Part shown: positions 1 through 7,257 of the stretch, piece after piece
How the letters are laid out: every line of letters starts with the position of its first letter
Numbering within the stretch: the stretch's first letter is position 1
DNA from: Lachnospiraceae bacterium
GTDB lineage: Bacteria > Bacillota > Clostridia > Lachnospirales > Lachnospiraceae
Assembly: GCA_900772685.1 (NCBI GenBank)
Contig: CAAGRP010000030.1
Span: 1 to 20,798 of the forward strand
Direction of reading: 5' to 3'
Length of the DNA: 20,798 nucleotides
The notes under the pieces: model-generated
What the model saw: the letters and a program-made list of their open reading frames with translations, nothing else
What the model was told of the DNA's origin: nothing
The model's database searches: none
Program-made: the position numbers and the translations under genes

Positions 1-25
1 ATCTGGTAACGCGGTCTTTTTTCAT
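1..25 (-). CDS. 5' end of an unidentified gene, cut by window edge
   Basis: On the minus strand an ATG at 25 is preceded by GGAG at 31-34 with a 5-nt spacer, and the frame stays open to the window edge (MKKDRVTR...). It lies downstream of rpsU and its terminator. Eight codons are too few to name a product. In Bacillus yqeY follows rpsU, but these residues do not recall YqeY. That it is a gene rests only on the ribosome binding site and position. Confidence 0.4.
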
Positions 26-55
26 CGATTCTCCGATTTTTTCCGTATAAAACAT

Positions 56-81
56 GATACAGCCGACAAGTCGGCTGTATC
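56..81 (-). terminator. Rho-independent terminator after rpsU
   Basis: A perfect 12-bp stem (GATACAGCCGAC / GTCGGCTGTATC) closes a 2-nt apex, effectively about 11 bp with a 4-nt loop. On the minus strand it is followed by ATGTTTTATA, a short U-rich tail. It lies 18 nt past the rpsU stop codon, so it should end the rpsU transcript before the next gene. Confidence 0.8.
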
Positions 82-99
82 AGATGTACATAGATCAAT

Positions 100-276
100 T
101 TAGTTAAATTTGCGTTTTCTGGCCGCTTCAGATTTTTTCTTACGACGAACGCTTGGTTTTTCGTAATGTTCTCTCTTACGAATTTCCTGCTGGATTCCTG
201 CTTTCGCGCAGCTACGTTTGAACCTGCGTAAAGCACTGTCCAGTGTTTCGTTTTCTTTTACGATAATATTCGACAC
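100..276 (-). CDS. rpsU: 30S ribosomal protein S21
   Basis: The 58-codon frame starts with GTG at 276 and ends with TAA at 100-102. It gives a very basic small protein beginning MSNIIVKENETLDSALRRFK and ending in an Arg/Lys-rich tail (KKKSEAARKRKFN), the typical S21 sequence and length. S21 binds the 30S platform near the 3' end of 16S rRNA and helps initiation. The ribosome binding site is a G-rich run (GGAGGGGAGG) upstream of the GTG; no ATG fits. The gene has its own promoter (351-378) and terminator (56-81), so it is probably a single-gene unit downstream of the alpha operon. It is a short frame that length-limited gene callers can miss. Confidence 0.95.
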   Translation of the reverse strand: MSNIIVKENETLDSALRRFKRSCAKAGIQQEIRKREHYEKPSVRRKKKSEAARKRKFN

Positions 277-350
277 TGTTTTCCTAACCTCCCCTCCAGT
301 TGTAAATTGTGCCTAAATACAACTGTATGGGTATTTTGCACTTAAACTAA

Positions 351-378
351 AGTATAACATTTATTTTTTTGGCGTCAA
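351..378 (-). promoter_or_regulatory. Promoter of rpsU
   Basis: Minus-strand TTGACG (373-378) and TATACT (351-356) are separated by 16 nt that include an A-run. This is a near-consensus sigma-A promoter. It leaves an untranslated leader of about 65 nt before the GTG start of rpsU. Confidence 0.75.
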
Positions 379-383
379 GCTCA

Positions 384-402
384 ATATACCAAATCGGTAT
401 AT
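384..402 (-). other. Small hairpin just after rplQ
   Basis: A 7-bp inverted repeat (ATATACC / GGTATAT, loop of 5) lies 11 nt beyond the rplQ stop. It is AT-rich and has no U-run behind it, so it may be a 3'-end stabiliser or weak terminator of the alpha operon; function is unproven. Confidence 0.35.
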
Positions 403-413
403 GGATTCTTAGA

Positions 414-950
414 TCACACAAGCTCGATGATAACTTCCATAGCAGCATCACCCTTACGAGGTCCGATCTTGATGATACGTGTGTATCCACCGTTACGGCT
501 GCTGTACTTAGGGGCTAACTCATCAAACATTTTTGCAACAAGGTCAACCTTTTTAGTGTTTTTCTTGCGGCCTTTGCTCTCTGTAGGAACTTCTGTTACA
601 GGGTAAAATACCTTCATCATCTGACGTCTTGCATGAAGTCTGCTCGGATTATCTTTTTTGATAGTCTTTGTTACTTCATCATATACTGTAACTTTCTTTC
701 CGTCTTTAACTTCTTTAACTCTCTTGCCATCAGCATCCTTGCGAGGTGCCTTTGCAGTTACTTCAACAGTCTCAAAGTTATCTTTCTCTTTTACTGCTAA
801 AGCAATAAGACCTTCAGCGATCTTTCTGATCTCTTTAGCCTTGCTCTCTGTTGTACGGATCTTTCCGTGATATAAAAGAGCTGTAACCTGGCCTCTTAAA
901 AGAGCTTTTCTCTGATCTGATGTTCTGCTGAGTTTTCTGTAACCTGACAT
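414..950 (-). CDS. rplQ: 50S ribosomal protein L17
   Basis: The protein starts MSGYRKLSRTSDQRKALLRG, the standard L17 N-terminus, and ends with the family segment PRKGDAAMEVIIELV. The chosen start (950) has GGAGG eight nt upstream; a longer frame adds 11 residues but has no matching family sequence and is rejected. At 178 residues it is about 50 longer than E. coli L17 (127). The extra residues are a Lys/Glu/Val-rich insert at about 47-95 (from NFETVEVTAKAPRK to YDEVTKTIKKDNP), between the conserved N-terminal helices and the SRLHARRQ motif. Comparable inserts occur in clostridial L17 as far as I recall. It is the last gene of the alpha operon, 132 nt downstream of rpoA. Confidence 0.96.
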   Translation of the reverse strand: MSGYRKLSRTSDQRKALLRGQVTALLYHGKIRTTESKAKEIRKIAEGLIALAVKEKDNFETVEVTAKAPRKDADGKRVKEVKDGKKVTVYDEVTKTIKKDNPSRLHARRQMMKVFYPVTEVPTESKGRKKNTKKVDLVAKMFDELAPKYSSRNGGYTRIIKIGPRKGDAAMEVIIELV

Positions 951-1082
951 TATATTTTCCTCCGTTTGTGGAACAGACACCATACTTCTTCGGATTTACT
1001 GATGCCTGTTTTAATCTACAAATCTATTCCGGCTTTTATATCGCCGTAATGAAAAGGCACTGCCCTCTCATAAATAAACTTT

Positions 1083-2051
1083 TTATCTAATAAGTTCTTC
1101 ACCCTGGCTGAGTGAAAGTCCAAGCTCCTTAAGCTTTGCAAGAACCTCTTCAAGAGACTTGCGTCCGAGGTTACGGACTTTCATCATTTCATCCGGAGTC
1201 TTGCTGCAAAGCTCTTCAACAGTGTTGATTCCCGCACGTTTAAGGCAGTTATATGAACGAACGGAAAGTTCAAGCTCATCGATCTTCATATCGAGTGCCT
1301 TCTCCTTATCCTCGTCCTCTTTCTCTACCATTACTTCGGCTGTCTTTGCGTGCTCCGAAAGGTTGATAAATAACTGAAGATGCTCACTCAGAACCTTTGC
1401 CGCAAGGCTTACCGCCTCATCAGCCGAAAGCGTTCCGTTTGTAGTAACATCGAGTGTAAGCTTGTCATAGTCTGTAACCTGACCTACACGTGTGTTATTT
1501 ACAGTAAGGTTAACTCTCTCTACAGGTGTATAGATAGAATCTATAGCTATTACTCCTATCGGATCGTCTTCCTGTTTTGATTTCTCGGCACTTACATAAC
1601 CGCGTCCGTTTGTGAAAGTAAGCTCGACATAAAGGCGGCTGTCTGTTCCGCCGTTAAGTGTAGCTATAACCTGATCGGAGTTGATTATCTCGAGTTCGGA
1701 GTCGAGTCTGATATCAGAAGCTCTTACGACACCTTCTCCCTCAAAATCGATATATCCGACCTTAGGCTGTCCGTTTTCACTGTTGTCTTTAACTATAAGG
1801 CTTTTAAGGTTCATCACTATCTCGGTAACGTCTTCTTTTACGCCCGGAATAGAGCTGAACTCATGAAGAACTCCTTCAATCTTTGCCTGGCTGACTGCAC
1901 ATCCCGGAAGAGAAGAGATCATTATTCTGCGCAGAGAATTGCCCAATGTGGTGCCATATCCTCTTTCCAAAGGTTCAACCACGAATCTGCCGAATTTTCC
2001 GTCTTCAGAAAGCTCTGCAATTTCAATTTTAGGTTTGTTAAAATCAAACAC
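1083..2051 (-). CDS. rpoA: DNA-directed RNA polymerase subunit alpha
   Basis: The product is 322 residues, the usual length. The N-terminal dimerisation and assembly domain spans about 1-230, with the family signature GYGTTLGNSLRRIMISSLPG near 32-51. An acidic linker (VEKEDEDKEKALD, about 243-256) follows. The C-terminal domain contains the helix-hairpin-helix segment LKRAGINTVEELC...VRNLGRKSLEEVLAKL that contacts UP elements and activators. The start is GTG at 2051 with AGGAGG nine to ten nt upstream. It follows rpsD by 28 nt in the alpha operon, the standard bacterial order. Confidence 0.98.
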   Translation of the reverse strand: MFDFNKPKIEIAELSEDGKFGRFVVEPLERGYGTTLGNSLRRIMISSLPGCAVSQAKIEGVLHEFSSIPGVKEDVTEIVMNLKSLIVKDNSENGQPKVGYIDFEGEGVVRASDIRLDSELEIINSDQVIATLNGGTDSRLYVELTFTNGRGYVSAEKSKQEDDPIGVIAIDSIYTPVERVNLTVNNTRVGQVTDYDKLTLDVTTNGTLSADEAVSLAAKVLSEHLQLFINLSEHAKTAEVMVEKEDEDKEKALDMKIDELELSVRSYNCLKRAGINTVEELCSKTPDEMMKVRNLGRKSLEEVLAKLKELGLSLSQGEELIR

Positions 2052-2079
2052 CTATTCACTCCTCCTTTTAGGATGACAA

Positions 2080-2673
2080 TTATTTTGAATACAACTCGAC
2101 TATAAGCATCTCGTTAACCGGAACATCAATGACATCACGGGCAGGAGCTTCTTTTACGGTTCCCTGAAGAGCCTCTGCATTGCAATCAAGCCATGACGGT
2201 ACAAGACGTCCGTTTGTAGCCTCTGCTATCTCTTTATAACGAGTTGATGATTTTTTGTTTTCCTTGATCTCTACAACGTCACCTACATGTACGCTGTATG
2301 AAGGGATGTTAACCTGCTTTCCGTTTACAAGAACATGCTTGTGGTCAACGATCTGACGAGCTTCTCTTCTTGTTCTTGCGAATCCAAGACGGAAGATAAC
2401 GTTGTCAAGACGCATCTCAAGCATAGTCATAAGGTTCTCACCTGTCTGACCCTGCATACGGTCTGCTTTTTTGTAGTAATTACGGAAAGGTTTCTCAAGA
2501 ACTCCGTAAATGAATTTTGCTTTCTGTTTTTCGCGAAGCTGAAGACCATACTCTGAGATCTTACGGCTGCTGCGCTTTAACTGACGAGTAGATTTCTTAT
2601 CTATTCCAAGATAAACAGGATCCATTCCTAAGGATCTGCATCTTTTTAATACAGGTACTCTATTTACTGCCAT
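2080..2673 (-). CDS. rpsD: 30S ribosomal protein S4
   Basis: The 197-residue protein has an N-terminal helical region followed by an S4 RNA-binding domain (about 88-150; RLDNVIFRLGFARTRREARQIVDHKHVLVNG). The N-terminus (RCRSLGMDP) keeps only one cysteine, so this is the zinc-independent form. S4 nucleates 30S assembly and is the translational autoregulator of the alpha operon in E. coli and of rpsD in Bacillus. Here rpsD sits inside the alpha operon, between rpsK and rpoA, so the leader before rpsM is a plausible S4 target (inference). The ribosome binding site is AGGAGG. Confidence 0.97.
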   Translation of the reverse strand: MAVNRVPVLKRCRSLGMDPVYLGIDKKSTRQLKRSSRKISEYGLQLREKQKAKFIYGVLEKPFRNYYKKADRMQGQTGENLMTMLEMRLDNVIFRLGFARTRREARQIVDHKHVLVNGKQVNIPSYSVHVGDVVEIKENKKSSTRYKEIAEATNGRLVPSWLDCNAEALQGTVKEAPARDVIDVPVNEMLIVELYSK

Positions 2674-2695
2674 TTCAATGACCTCCTAAAATTAA

Positions 2696-3088
2696 TCAGA
2701 CTCTTCTGCGTTTTGGCGGACGGCAACCATTGTGAGGTACCGGTGTCACGTCACGGATACTTGTTACTGTAAGGCCGCATGCTGCAAGCGCACGGATAGC
2801 TGCCTCACGTCCTGAACCAGGTCCCTTAACAAATACATCTACGCTTTTAAGACCATGAATCTGAGCTGCCTTTGTTGCTGTCTCTGCAGCCATCTGTGCA
2901 GCATAAGGAGTTGATTTTCTAGAACCACGGAAACCAAGACCGCCGGCTGATGCCCATGAAAGAGCGTTGCCCTGTGCATCGGTCAGGGTTACAATAGTAT
3001 TGTTGAATGAAGACTGGATATGTGCCTGTCCACGCTCAACATTCTTTTTTATACGACGCTTTGCCGTTTTCTTCGTAACTTTAGCCAT
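2696..3088 (-). CDS. rpsK: 30S ribosomal protein S11
   Basis: The 130-residue product has the S11 signatures IQSSFNNTIVTLTDAQGNALSWASAGGLGFRGSRKSTPYAA and a conserved C-terminus (DVTPVPHNGCRPPKRRRV), both in the usual positions. S11 forms part of the 30S platform close to the mRNA exit. It follows rpsM by 33 nt and precedes rpsD by 22 nt. Length and start are typical for the family. Confidence 0.98.
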   Translation of the reverse strand: MAKVTKKTAKRRIKKNVERGQAHIQSSFNNTIVTLTDAQGNALSWASAGGLGFRGSRKSTPYAAQMAAETATKAAQIHGLKSVDVFVKGPGSGREAAIRALAACGLTVTSIRDVTPVPHNGCRPPKRRRV

Positions 3089-3121
3089 TTTAAAATACTA
3101 ACCTACGCTTTCTTCTGATTT

Positions 3122-3490
3122 TTATTTCTTCTTATTAGCAACAGTTCTCTTCGGACCTTTACGAGTTCTCGCATTTGTCTTTGTCTTCTGTCCACGAACA
3201 GGAAGACCTTTTCTATGACGGATTCCTCTGTAGCATCCGATTTCCTGAAGACGTTTGATGTTCATTGCTATCTCACGTCTGAGATCACCTTCCACCATCT
3301 GTGTTTCGTCGATTACGGAAGCGATCTTTTTAACTTCATCGTCGGTTAGATCTCTGACACGTGTATCAGGATTTACTCCTGCTTCTGTCAGGATACGGTT
3401 GGAAGATGTTCTTCCAATTCCATAGATATAGGTAAGACCTATCTCTACTCGTTTGTCTCTCGGTAAATCTACACCAGCTATACGAGCCAT
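3122..3490 (-). CDS. rpsM: 30S ribosomal protein S13
   Basis: The 122-residue product begins MARIAGVDLPRDKRVEIGLT and ends in the basic tail (KTNARTRKGPKRTVANKKK) that reaches the P-site tRNA. S13 sits in the 30S head and contacts 50S through bridge B1. The ribosome binding site GGAGG is nine nt upstream. In contrast to the tight spacing of the following genes, rpsM is preceded by about 280 nt of non-coding, hairpin-rich sequence after rpmJ, suggesting its own post-transcriptional control. Confidence 0.98.
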   Translation of the reverse strand: MARIAGVDLPRDKRVEIGLTYIYGIGRTSSNRILTEAGVNPDTRVRDLTDDEVKKIASVIDETQMVEGDLRREIAMNIKRLQEIGCYRGIRHRKGLPVRGQKTKTNARTRKGPKRTVANKKK

Positions 3491-3771
3491 GTGACTTTTC
3501 CTCCATTTTAAAAATTTTCTTCAGCCTTTCGGCTTTGTTTTACCCGGGTAATCGCGGGTAATACTGTCTTAACTGGGACGTCTCTGCGTCCAGCCGTATA
3601 AATAGTTACGGCCTTTCTCTTTCTTTTGACGGTTTGAAAGAGTATTAAGCAATATTATAAGGAGGCACTCATCTGGTGCACATCCACTGAGGTATCCCGA
3701 CCGCAGCCGTGGTCAGACCTTTTGGATCTCTTTATAATATCAGGCTTTCATAAACAACCTTGGCTGAGGGA
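3491..3771 (-). promoter_or_regulatory. Structured leader between rpmJ and rpsM
   Basis: This non-coding 281-nt stretch contains a succession of inverted repeats. In transcript order they are GACC/GGTC (3699-3714), GCAC/GTGC (3665-3679), GCCGTA/TACGGC (3593-3612) and a bulged CTGGACG/CGTCCCAG (3573-3593). A 7-bp TTACCCG/CGGGTAA (3540-3561) and AGCC-GAAA-GGCT with a GNRA tetraloop (3523-3534) complete the set. The last hairpin is followed by AAGAAAATTTTT, which resembles a weak attenuator, then the rpsM Shine-Dalgarno. A TATAAA (3731-3736) with TTGTTT 15 nt upstream (3752-3757) is a weak promoter candidate. The arrangement resembles an autoregulatory ribosomal-protein leader (S4 is the alpha-operon repressor in E. 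coli), but no known consensus is recognised. Confidence 0.5.
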
Positions 3772-3885
3772 TTAGCCCTGACGCTGTTTATGTTTTGGAT
3801 TCTCACAAATGATGCGAATGCTTCCTTTTCTTTTTATAACCTTACACTTATCGCATATGGGTTTTACAGAAGATCTTACTTTCAT
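3772..3885 (-). CDS. rpmJ: 50S ribosomal protein L36
   Basis: The 37-residue protein MKVRSSVKPICDKCKVIKRK... has the zinc-ribbon pattern C-x2-C-x12-C-x4-H (Cys11, Cys14, Cys27, His32), the zinc-binding form of L36. The start at 3885 has AGGAGG upstream; a longer frame to 3978 adds 31 residues without family resemblance and is rejected. rpmJ normally follows infA in Firmicutes; here infA is absent and the upstream neighbour is the division gene ftsQ. It is driven by the promoter at 3969-3997. Confidence 0.96.
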   Translation of the reverse strand: MKVRSSVKPICDKCKVIKRKGSIRIICENPKHKQRQG

Positions 3886-3957
3886 GTGAATCCTCCTTTC
3901 CCGTATCTTTTGTATTTTTGTGTGATAACGGCGGGTTATTCCGTTCTCCACATAAAG

Positions 3958-4017
3958 ACACGCAATACATTTTAGCATTCACATCCAAGTAATGCAAGGC
4001 AAAAATGTATTGCGTGT
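3958..4017. repeat. 16-bp perfect inverted repeat around the rpmJ promoter
   Basis: ACACGCAATACATTTT (3958-3973) is repeated exactly inverted at 4002-4017, separated by 28 nt that contain a further GCATT/AATGC pair. It lies between ftsQ and rpmJ. Neither strand shows a run of T after the right-hand arm, so it does not look like an ordinary terminator. The -10 box of the rpmJ promoter overlaps the left arm, so the repeat could be an operator or a transcript-level structure formed by read-through from ftsQ. Confidence 0.8.
3969..3997 (-). promoter_or_regulatory. Promoter of the rpmJ-rpsM-rpsK-rpsD-rpoA-rplQ operon
   Basis: Minus-strand TTGCAT (3992-3997) and TAAAAT (3969-3974) are separated by exactly 17 nt. 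The -10 falls on the left arm of the 16-bp inverted repeat and the -35 in its spacer. It leaves a leader of roughly 75 nt before rpmJ. Confidence 0.6.
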
Positions 4018-4082
4018 AAAAAAATTGTAACGATTTTTAGTTTTTGTTTTTAGCATTATTTGTGCAATCTGCCGCCGCGGCT

Positions 4083-4853
4083 CTATCCTACAGCGTTGCT
4101 GTCAAATATTATATTCTCCGTATCCTCGGTATAATATTCAAGATGGAGCGTTCCGGACATTCCCTCAAGCTTAGGCAGGATCGCAGAGGCTCTTTTCATT
4201 TTCTCCTCGAGCAGCTCGTCCTTTCCCATAGGTATCGTGATATTTCCGAAGTGCAGCGTATATGTTTTCTCACCATCCGTATTTTCGCCGATATCTATGC
4301 TCCCCGGCGTCATGTTATGCTTATCAAAGGAGCTTTTAAGCGCATTAAGTGCATTGAGCACCCTCTCGTCATCGACCTTGATCTTCTCTCCGACCTTTCC
4401 CTCCGAACAAAGTCCGTTTATAACCGGAACACCGAGCGAGGCTATATCCGCCTCCTCTACAGTCTCGATCACATACCCTTCCTGATCTATGCAGCAATAC
4501 ACGTCTTCCGCCTTAAACATTCCGACGGCCTGCTTCTCATGAGCCGTAAGCCTGATCGTATTCCTGTCCACATAAGCAGTCTCCACGTAATCAAGAAGCG
4601 GCACATCATCCGTCACCATCTTCCTGTGAAGCAGATAATAGATCAGCGTATTGTTGAAGCCGCCTTCATTTATGCAGTAATCCTTGATCTCCTGCTCCGT
4701 ATACCTGCTGTTTCCGGCAACTATGATATTGTCAAGCTTGAACAGAAAAAGGAACAATAAGATAAAGACCAAAAAAGCTGTCAGGATCACTATTTTTATC
4801 CGTTTCTTTATAGTATTCTTTTTGCCTGACCTCTTTTTTCTTCTTTTCTTCAT
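4083..4853 (-). CDS. ftsQ: Cell division protein FtsQ/DivIB
   Basis: The 256-residue protein has the DivIB layout. A short, very basic cytoplasmic N-terminus (MKKRRKKRSGKKN...) is followed by one membrane segment (about 20-39, IKIVILTAFLVFILLFLFLF). A POTRA-like domain begins at LDNIIVAGNSRYTEQEI (about 41-110), then an extracytoplasmic beta domain. It is a bitopic divisome protein that works with FtsL and DivIC to recruit and regulate the septal synthase. Sequence similarity in this family is low, so the call rests on topology and position: its start is 5 nt past the murD stop and it is the last gene of the wall cluster. The ftsW and murG that often separate murD from ftsQ are missing. Confidence 0.85.
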   Translation of the reverse strand: MKKRRKKRSGKKNTIKKRIKIVILTAFLVFILLFLFLFKLDNIIVAGNSRYTEQEIKDYCINEGGFNNTLIYYLLHRKMVTDDVPLLDYVETAYVDRNTIRLTAHEKQAVGMFKAEDVYCCIDQEGYVIETVEEADIASLGVPVINGLCSEGKVGEKIKVDDERVLNALNALKSSFDKHNMTPGSIDIGENTDGEKTYTLHFGNITIPMGKDELLEEKMKRASAILPKLEGMSGTLHLEYYTEDTENIIFDSNAVG

Positions 4854-4858
4854 ATTTC

Positions 4859-6235
4859 TTATCCTTCAAAGGCAAGTTTTTTAAACATGTCTCCTCGCTG
4901 TTCATAATTATCAAACTGTCCCCAGCTGGCACATGCCGGTGAAAGCAGTACGGCATCTCCGCTTTCCGCCTCTTTTTTACAAAAAGCCACTGCTTCCGCA
5001 AGGTCTTCGCATTTAACTATATCTTCCCTTGGGAATCCGCATTTTTCAGCCGCATCGGCTATCTTGTCCTTTGTCTGTCCTATGAGAACGAGCTTTTTCA
5101 CTTTATCATCAAAGCTGTTTATCCATTCTTCGTATGTGCTCTGCTTGTCATAGCCTCCGCCTATCAAAAGCGTAGGCCTGTTCATGGCCTGTATACCCTT
5201 GATCGCCGCATCGGGGTTCGTTCCCTTGGAATCATTATAATATCTTACTCCGTCTTTTTCGCAGACAAACTCTATACGATGTGCAACTCCTTTAAATGCC
5301 TTTGTGACATTTCTTACGGTTTCTATATCAACTCCCGCAAAAAGCGCCATAAGCGCTGCCGTCATTATATTTTCGAAATTATGGAGCCCCAAAAGATGAA
5401 GCTCATCCGTTCTCACGAAGAGCTCGGATTTATTATCCTCAGCTATATATATAGCTCCGTCTTTATAATACATGCCGTTCTCAACAGGTCTTACCGAAGA
5501 GAAATAGACAGGCCTGCATTTAAGTGTTTTTCCGAATTCCCTAAGCACCTCATCCTCATAGTTCAGAACACAGATCTCGTCAGGCGTCTGATTTTCTGCG
5601 ATACGCTCCTTAACCCTTATATATTCCTCCATCGTATGATGTCTGTTGAGGTGATCCGGGGTTATGTTCGTTATGGCCGAGGCATACGGATGAAAGCTCT
5701 TTATCGTTTCAAGCTGGAAACTTGAGATCTCCGCCACGGTCACGGCATTTTCCGTCTGCATATATGAAACCTCGGTGTACGGATTTCCTATATTGCCGAC
5801 TACATAGACCTCTTTGCATGCAGCCTTCATAATCTCACCAAGAAGAGTAGTGCTGGTAGTCTTTCCGTTTGTTCCCGTTATCGCAAGGACCTTTCCTTTG
5901 CCGGTCATATAAGCCAGCTCTATCTCGCCTATTATCTCTATCTTTTTCTCACGGATCCTCTCAACGACCGGAAGGTCACAGGGTATTCCGGGGCTCAATA
6001 CCGCCATATCGATCTCATCATAAAGCTCATCCGGAAATTCGCCGAGGACTATTTTCACATCATATGCGTCGATGCAGTCTTTGTTCTTAAGGTTGTTTCT
6101 TATATCCTCTTCATTTAATTTATCGTTTCCGTCATAGATGACCGGCTTAGCGCCCTTTTTCTCAAGCAGCATTGCTGCTGCGATTCCGCTTTTTCCGCTT
6201 CCGAATACAAGTACTTTCCTGTTTTTCAAATCCAT
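4859..6235 (-). CDS. murD: UDP-N-acetylmuramoyl-L-alanine:D-glutamate ligase
   Basis: This cytoplasmic enzyme adds D-Glu to UDP-MurNAc-L-Ala using ATP. The 458-residue product shows the Rossmann-like N-terminal domain (VLVFGSGKSGIA, 8-19) and SPGIP at 81-85. The ATP loop GTNGKTT lies at 121-127 and DHLNRH at 194-199, with Lys209 as the likely carbamylated residue. YNDSKGTNPDA of the Mur ligase centre is at 333-343, and the C-terminal domain has SPACASWGQFDNYEQRG. Length is normal. It lies 18 nt after mraY and 5 nt before ftsQ, so it is co-transcribed with the division genes. Confidence 0.97.
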   Translation of the reverse strand: MDLKNRKVLVFGSGKSGIAAAMLLEKKGAKPVIYDGNDKLNEEDIRNNLKNKDCIDAYDVKIVLGEFPDELYDEIDMAVLSPGIPCDLPVVERIREKKIEIIGEIELAYMTGKGKVLAITGTNGKTTSTTLLGEIMKAACKEVYVVGNIGNPYTEVSYMQTENAVTVAEISSFQLETIKSFHPYASAITNITPDHLNRHHTMEEYIRVKERIAENQTPDEICVLNYEDEVLREFGKTLKCRPVYFSSVRPVENGMYYKDGAIYIAEDNKSELFVRTDELHLLGLHNFENIMTAALMALFAGVDIETVRNVTKAFKGVAHRIEFVCEKDGVRYYNDSKGTNPDAAIKGIQAMNRPTLLIGGGYDKQSTYEEWINSFDDKVKKLVLIGQTKDKIADAAEKCGFPREDIVKCEDLAEAVAFCKKEAESGDAVLLSPACASWGQFDNYEQRGDMFKKLAFEG

Positions 6236-6253
6236 GATATATGCCTCTGTCTT

Positions 6254-7210
6254 TTACATTGCATAAAATGCAACTGTACACGTTATTATTGTTATTATTG
6301 TAAATACGGCAACTATTCTCGGCTCCGACCATCCGCAAAGTTCAAAATGATGGTGGATCGGAGTCATCTTAAATATCCTTTTTCCGTGTGTGATCTTAAA
6401 ATATCCCACCTGCAGAACTACCGATATAAGCTCGATCGCATAAATTATTCCTATTATAGGAATAAACAACGGCATGTTCATTATATATGCCATTCCCGCA
6501 ACAAAGCCTCCGAGCGCAAGCGATCCGGTATCTCCCATAAAGATCTTTGCAGGGAACACATTGAATACAAGGAATCCGAGAAGAGCTCCGAGAAGCGCAC
6601 AGCCGGCAGGCTCGACCCCGGCCTGTTTTGCTATCGAAGCCGCCGCAAAAAATACGGCAACGACAGCTGTGACGCTCGATGCAAGTCCGTCAAGTCCATC
6701 GGTAAAATTAACCCCGTTTACTGTTGCAAGCACGACTATATACATGAACGGTATAGCGATAACGCCTATATCGATCCGCGCTCCGCCTGTAAAAGGAACG
6801 ATCATATCAAGTCCGGTATCGGTAAATTTAAGGATAAATACAAGAAATACCGTTGTTACTATAAACTGAAGGATTAGCTTCTGCCACGGAAGCAGTCCGT
6901 CCGAACGTCTGAGCACCACCTTGAGATAGTCGTCGAGAAATCCTATCGCTCCGAATCCGAGCATCAGCACCATTACCGGAACCATTTTGGGATATATCCC
7001 GGCAAATATAAAGGTTCCGACAGACGCCGCAATAAGGAATATCAGACCTCCCATAGTAGGAGTTCCGGCCTTCTTCAGATGTGATTTTACTCCCTCTTCT
7101 CTTTCTGTCTGACCCATCTTCATCCTTCTCAATACAGGTATAAAGATCGGTGCGAGTATGACAGATACCGCAAATGCGATGATCATAGATAACGGTAAAA
7201 TTATATTCAT
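6254..7210 (-). CDS. mraY: Phospho-N-acetylmuramoyl-pentapeptide transferase
   Basis: This integral membrane enzyme transfers phospho-MurNAc-pentapeptide to undecaprenyl phosphate, making lipid I. The 318-residue protein has about ten hydrophobic segments and all family motifs: the substrate loop KKAGTPTMGG (46-55) and DDYLK (93-97) with the catalytic Asp pair. NFTDGLDGLA (168-177), GDTGS (226-230) and PIHHHFE (284-290) complete the set. The start at 7210 has GAGGGG six nt upstream. It follows the PBP2 gene by 47 nt and precedes murD by 18 nt. The usual dcw neighbours murE and murF are absent here. Confidence 0.97.
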   Translation of the reverse strand: MNIILPLSMIIAFAVSVILAPIFIPVLRRMKMGQTEREEGVKSHLKKAGTPTMGGLIFLIAASVGTFIFAGIYPKMVPVMVLMLGFGAIGFLDDYLKVVLRRSDGLLPWQKLILQFIVTTVFLVFILKFTDTGLDMIVPFTGGARIDIGVIAIPFMYIVVLATVNGVNFTDGLDGLASSVTAVVAVFFAAASIAKQAGVEPAGCALLGALLGFLVFNVFPAKIFMGDTGSLALGGFVAGMAYIMNMPLFIPIIGIIYAIELISVVLQVGYFKITHGKRIFKMTPIHHHFELCGWSEPRIVAVFTIITIITCTVAFYAM

Positions 7211-7257
7211 GTTGCACCCCTCATCATCTTAATTAAGCACATCAACGAACTATACTT

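Noticed and set aside
384..402. Hairpin after rplQ as a true terminator
   Set aside because: The stem is 7 bp and AT-rich and no U-run follows, so it is listed only as a small hairpin.
951..983. Eleven-residue N-terminal extension of L17
   Set aside because: The internal ATG at 950 has the Shine-Dalgarno and the family start MSGYRKLSR.
4044..4760. A 238-codon plus-strand frame
   Set aside because: It lies wholly antisense to ftsQ, resembles no family, and its sequence is explained by the codon use of the opposite strand.
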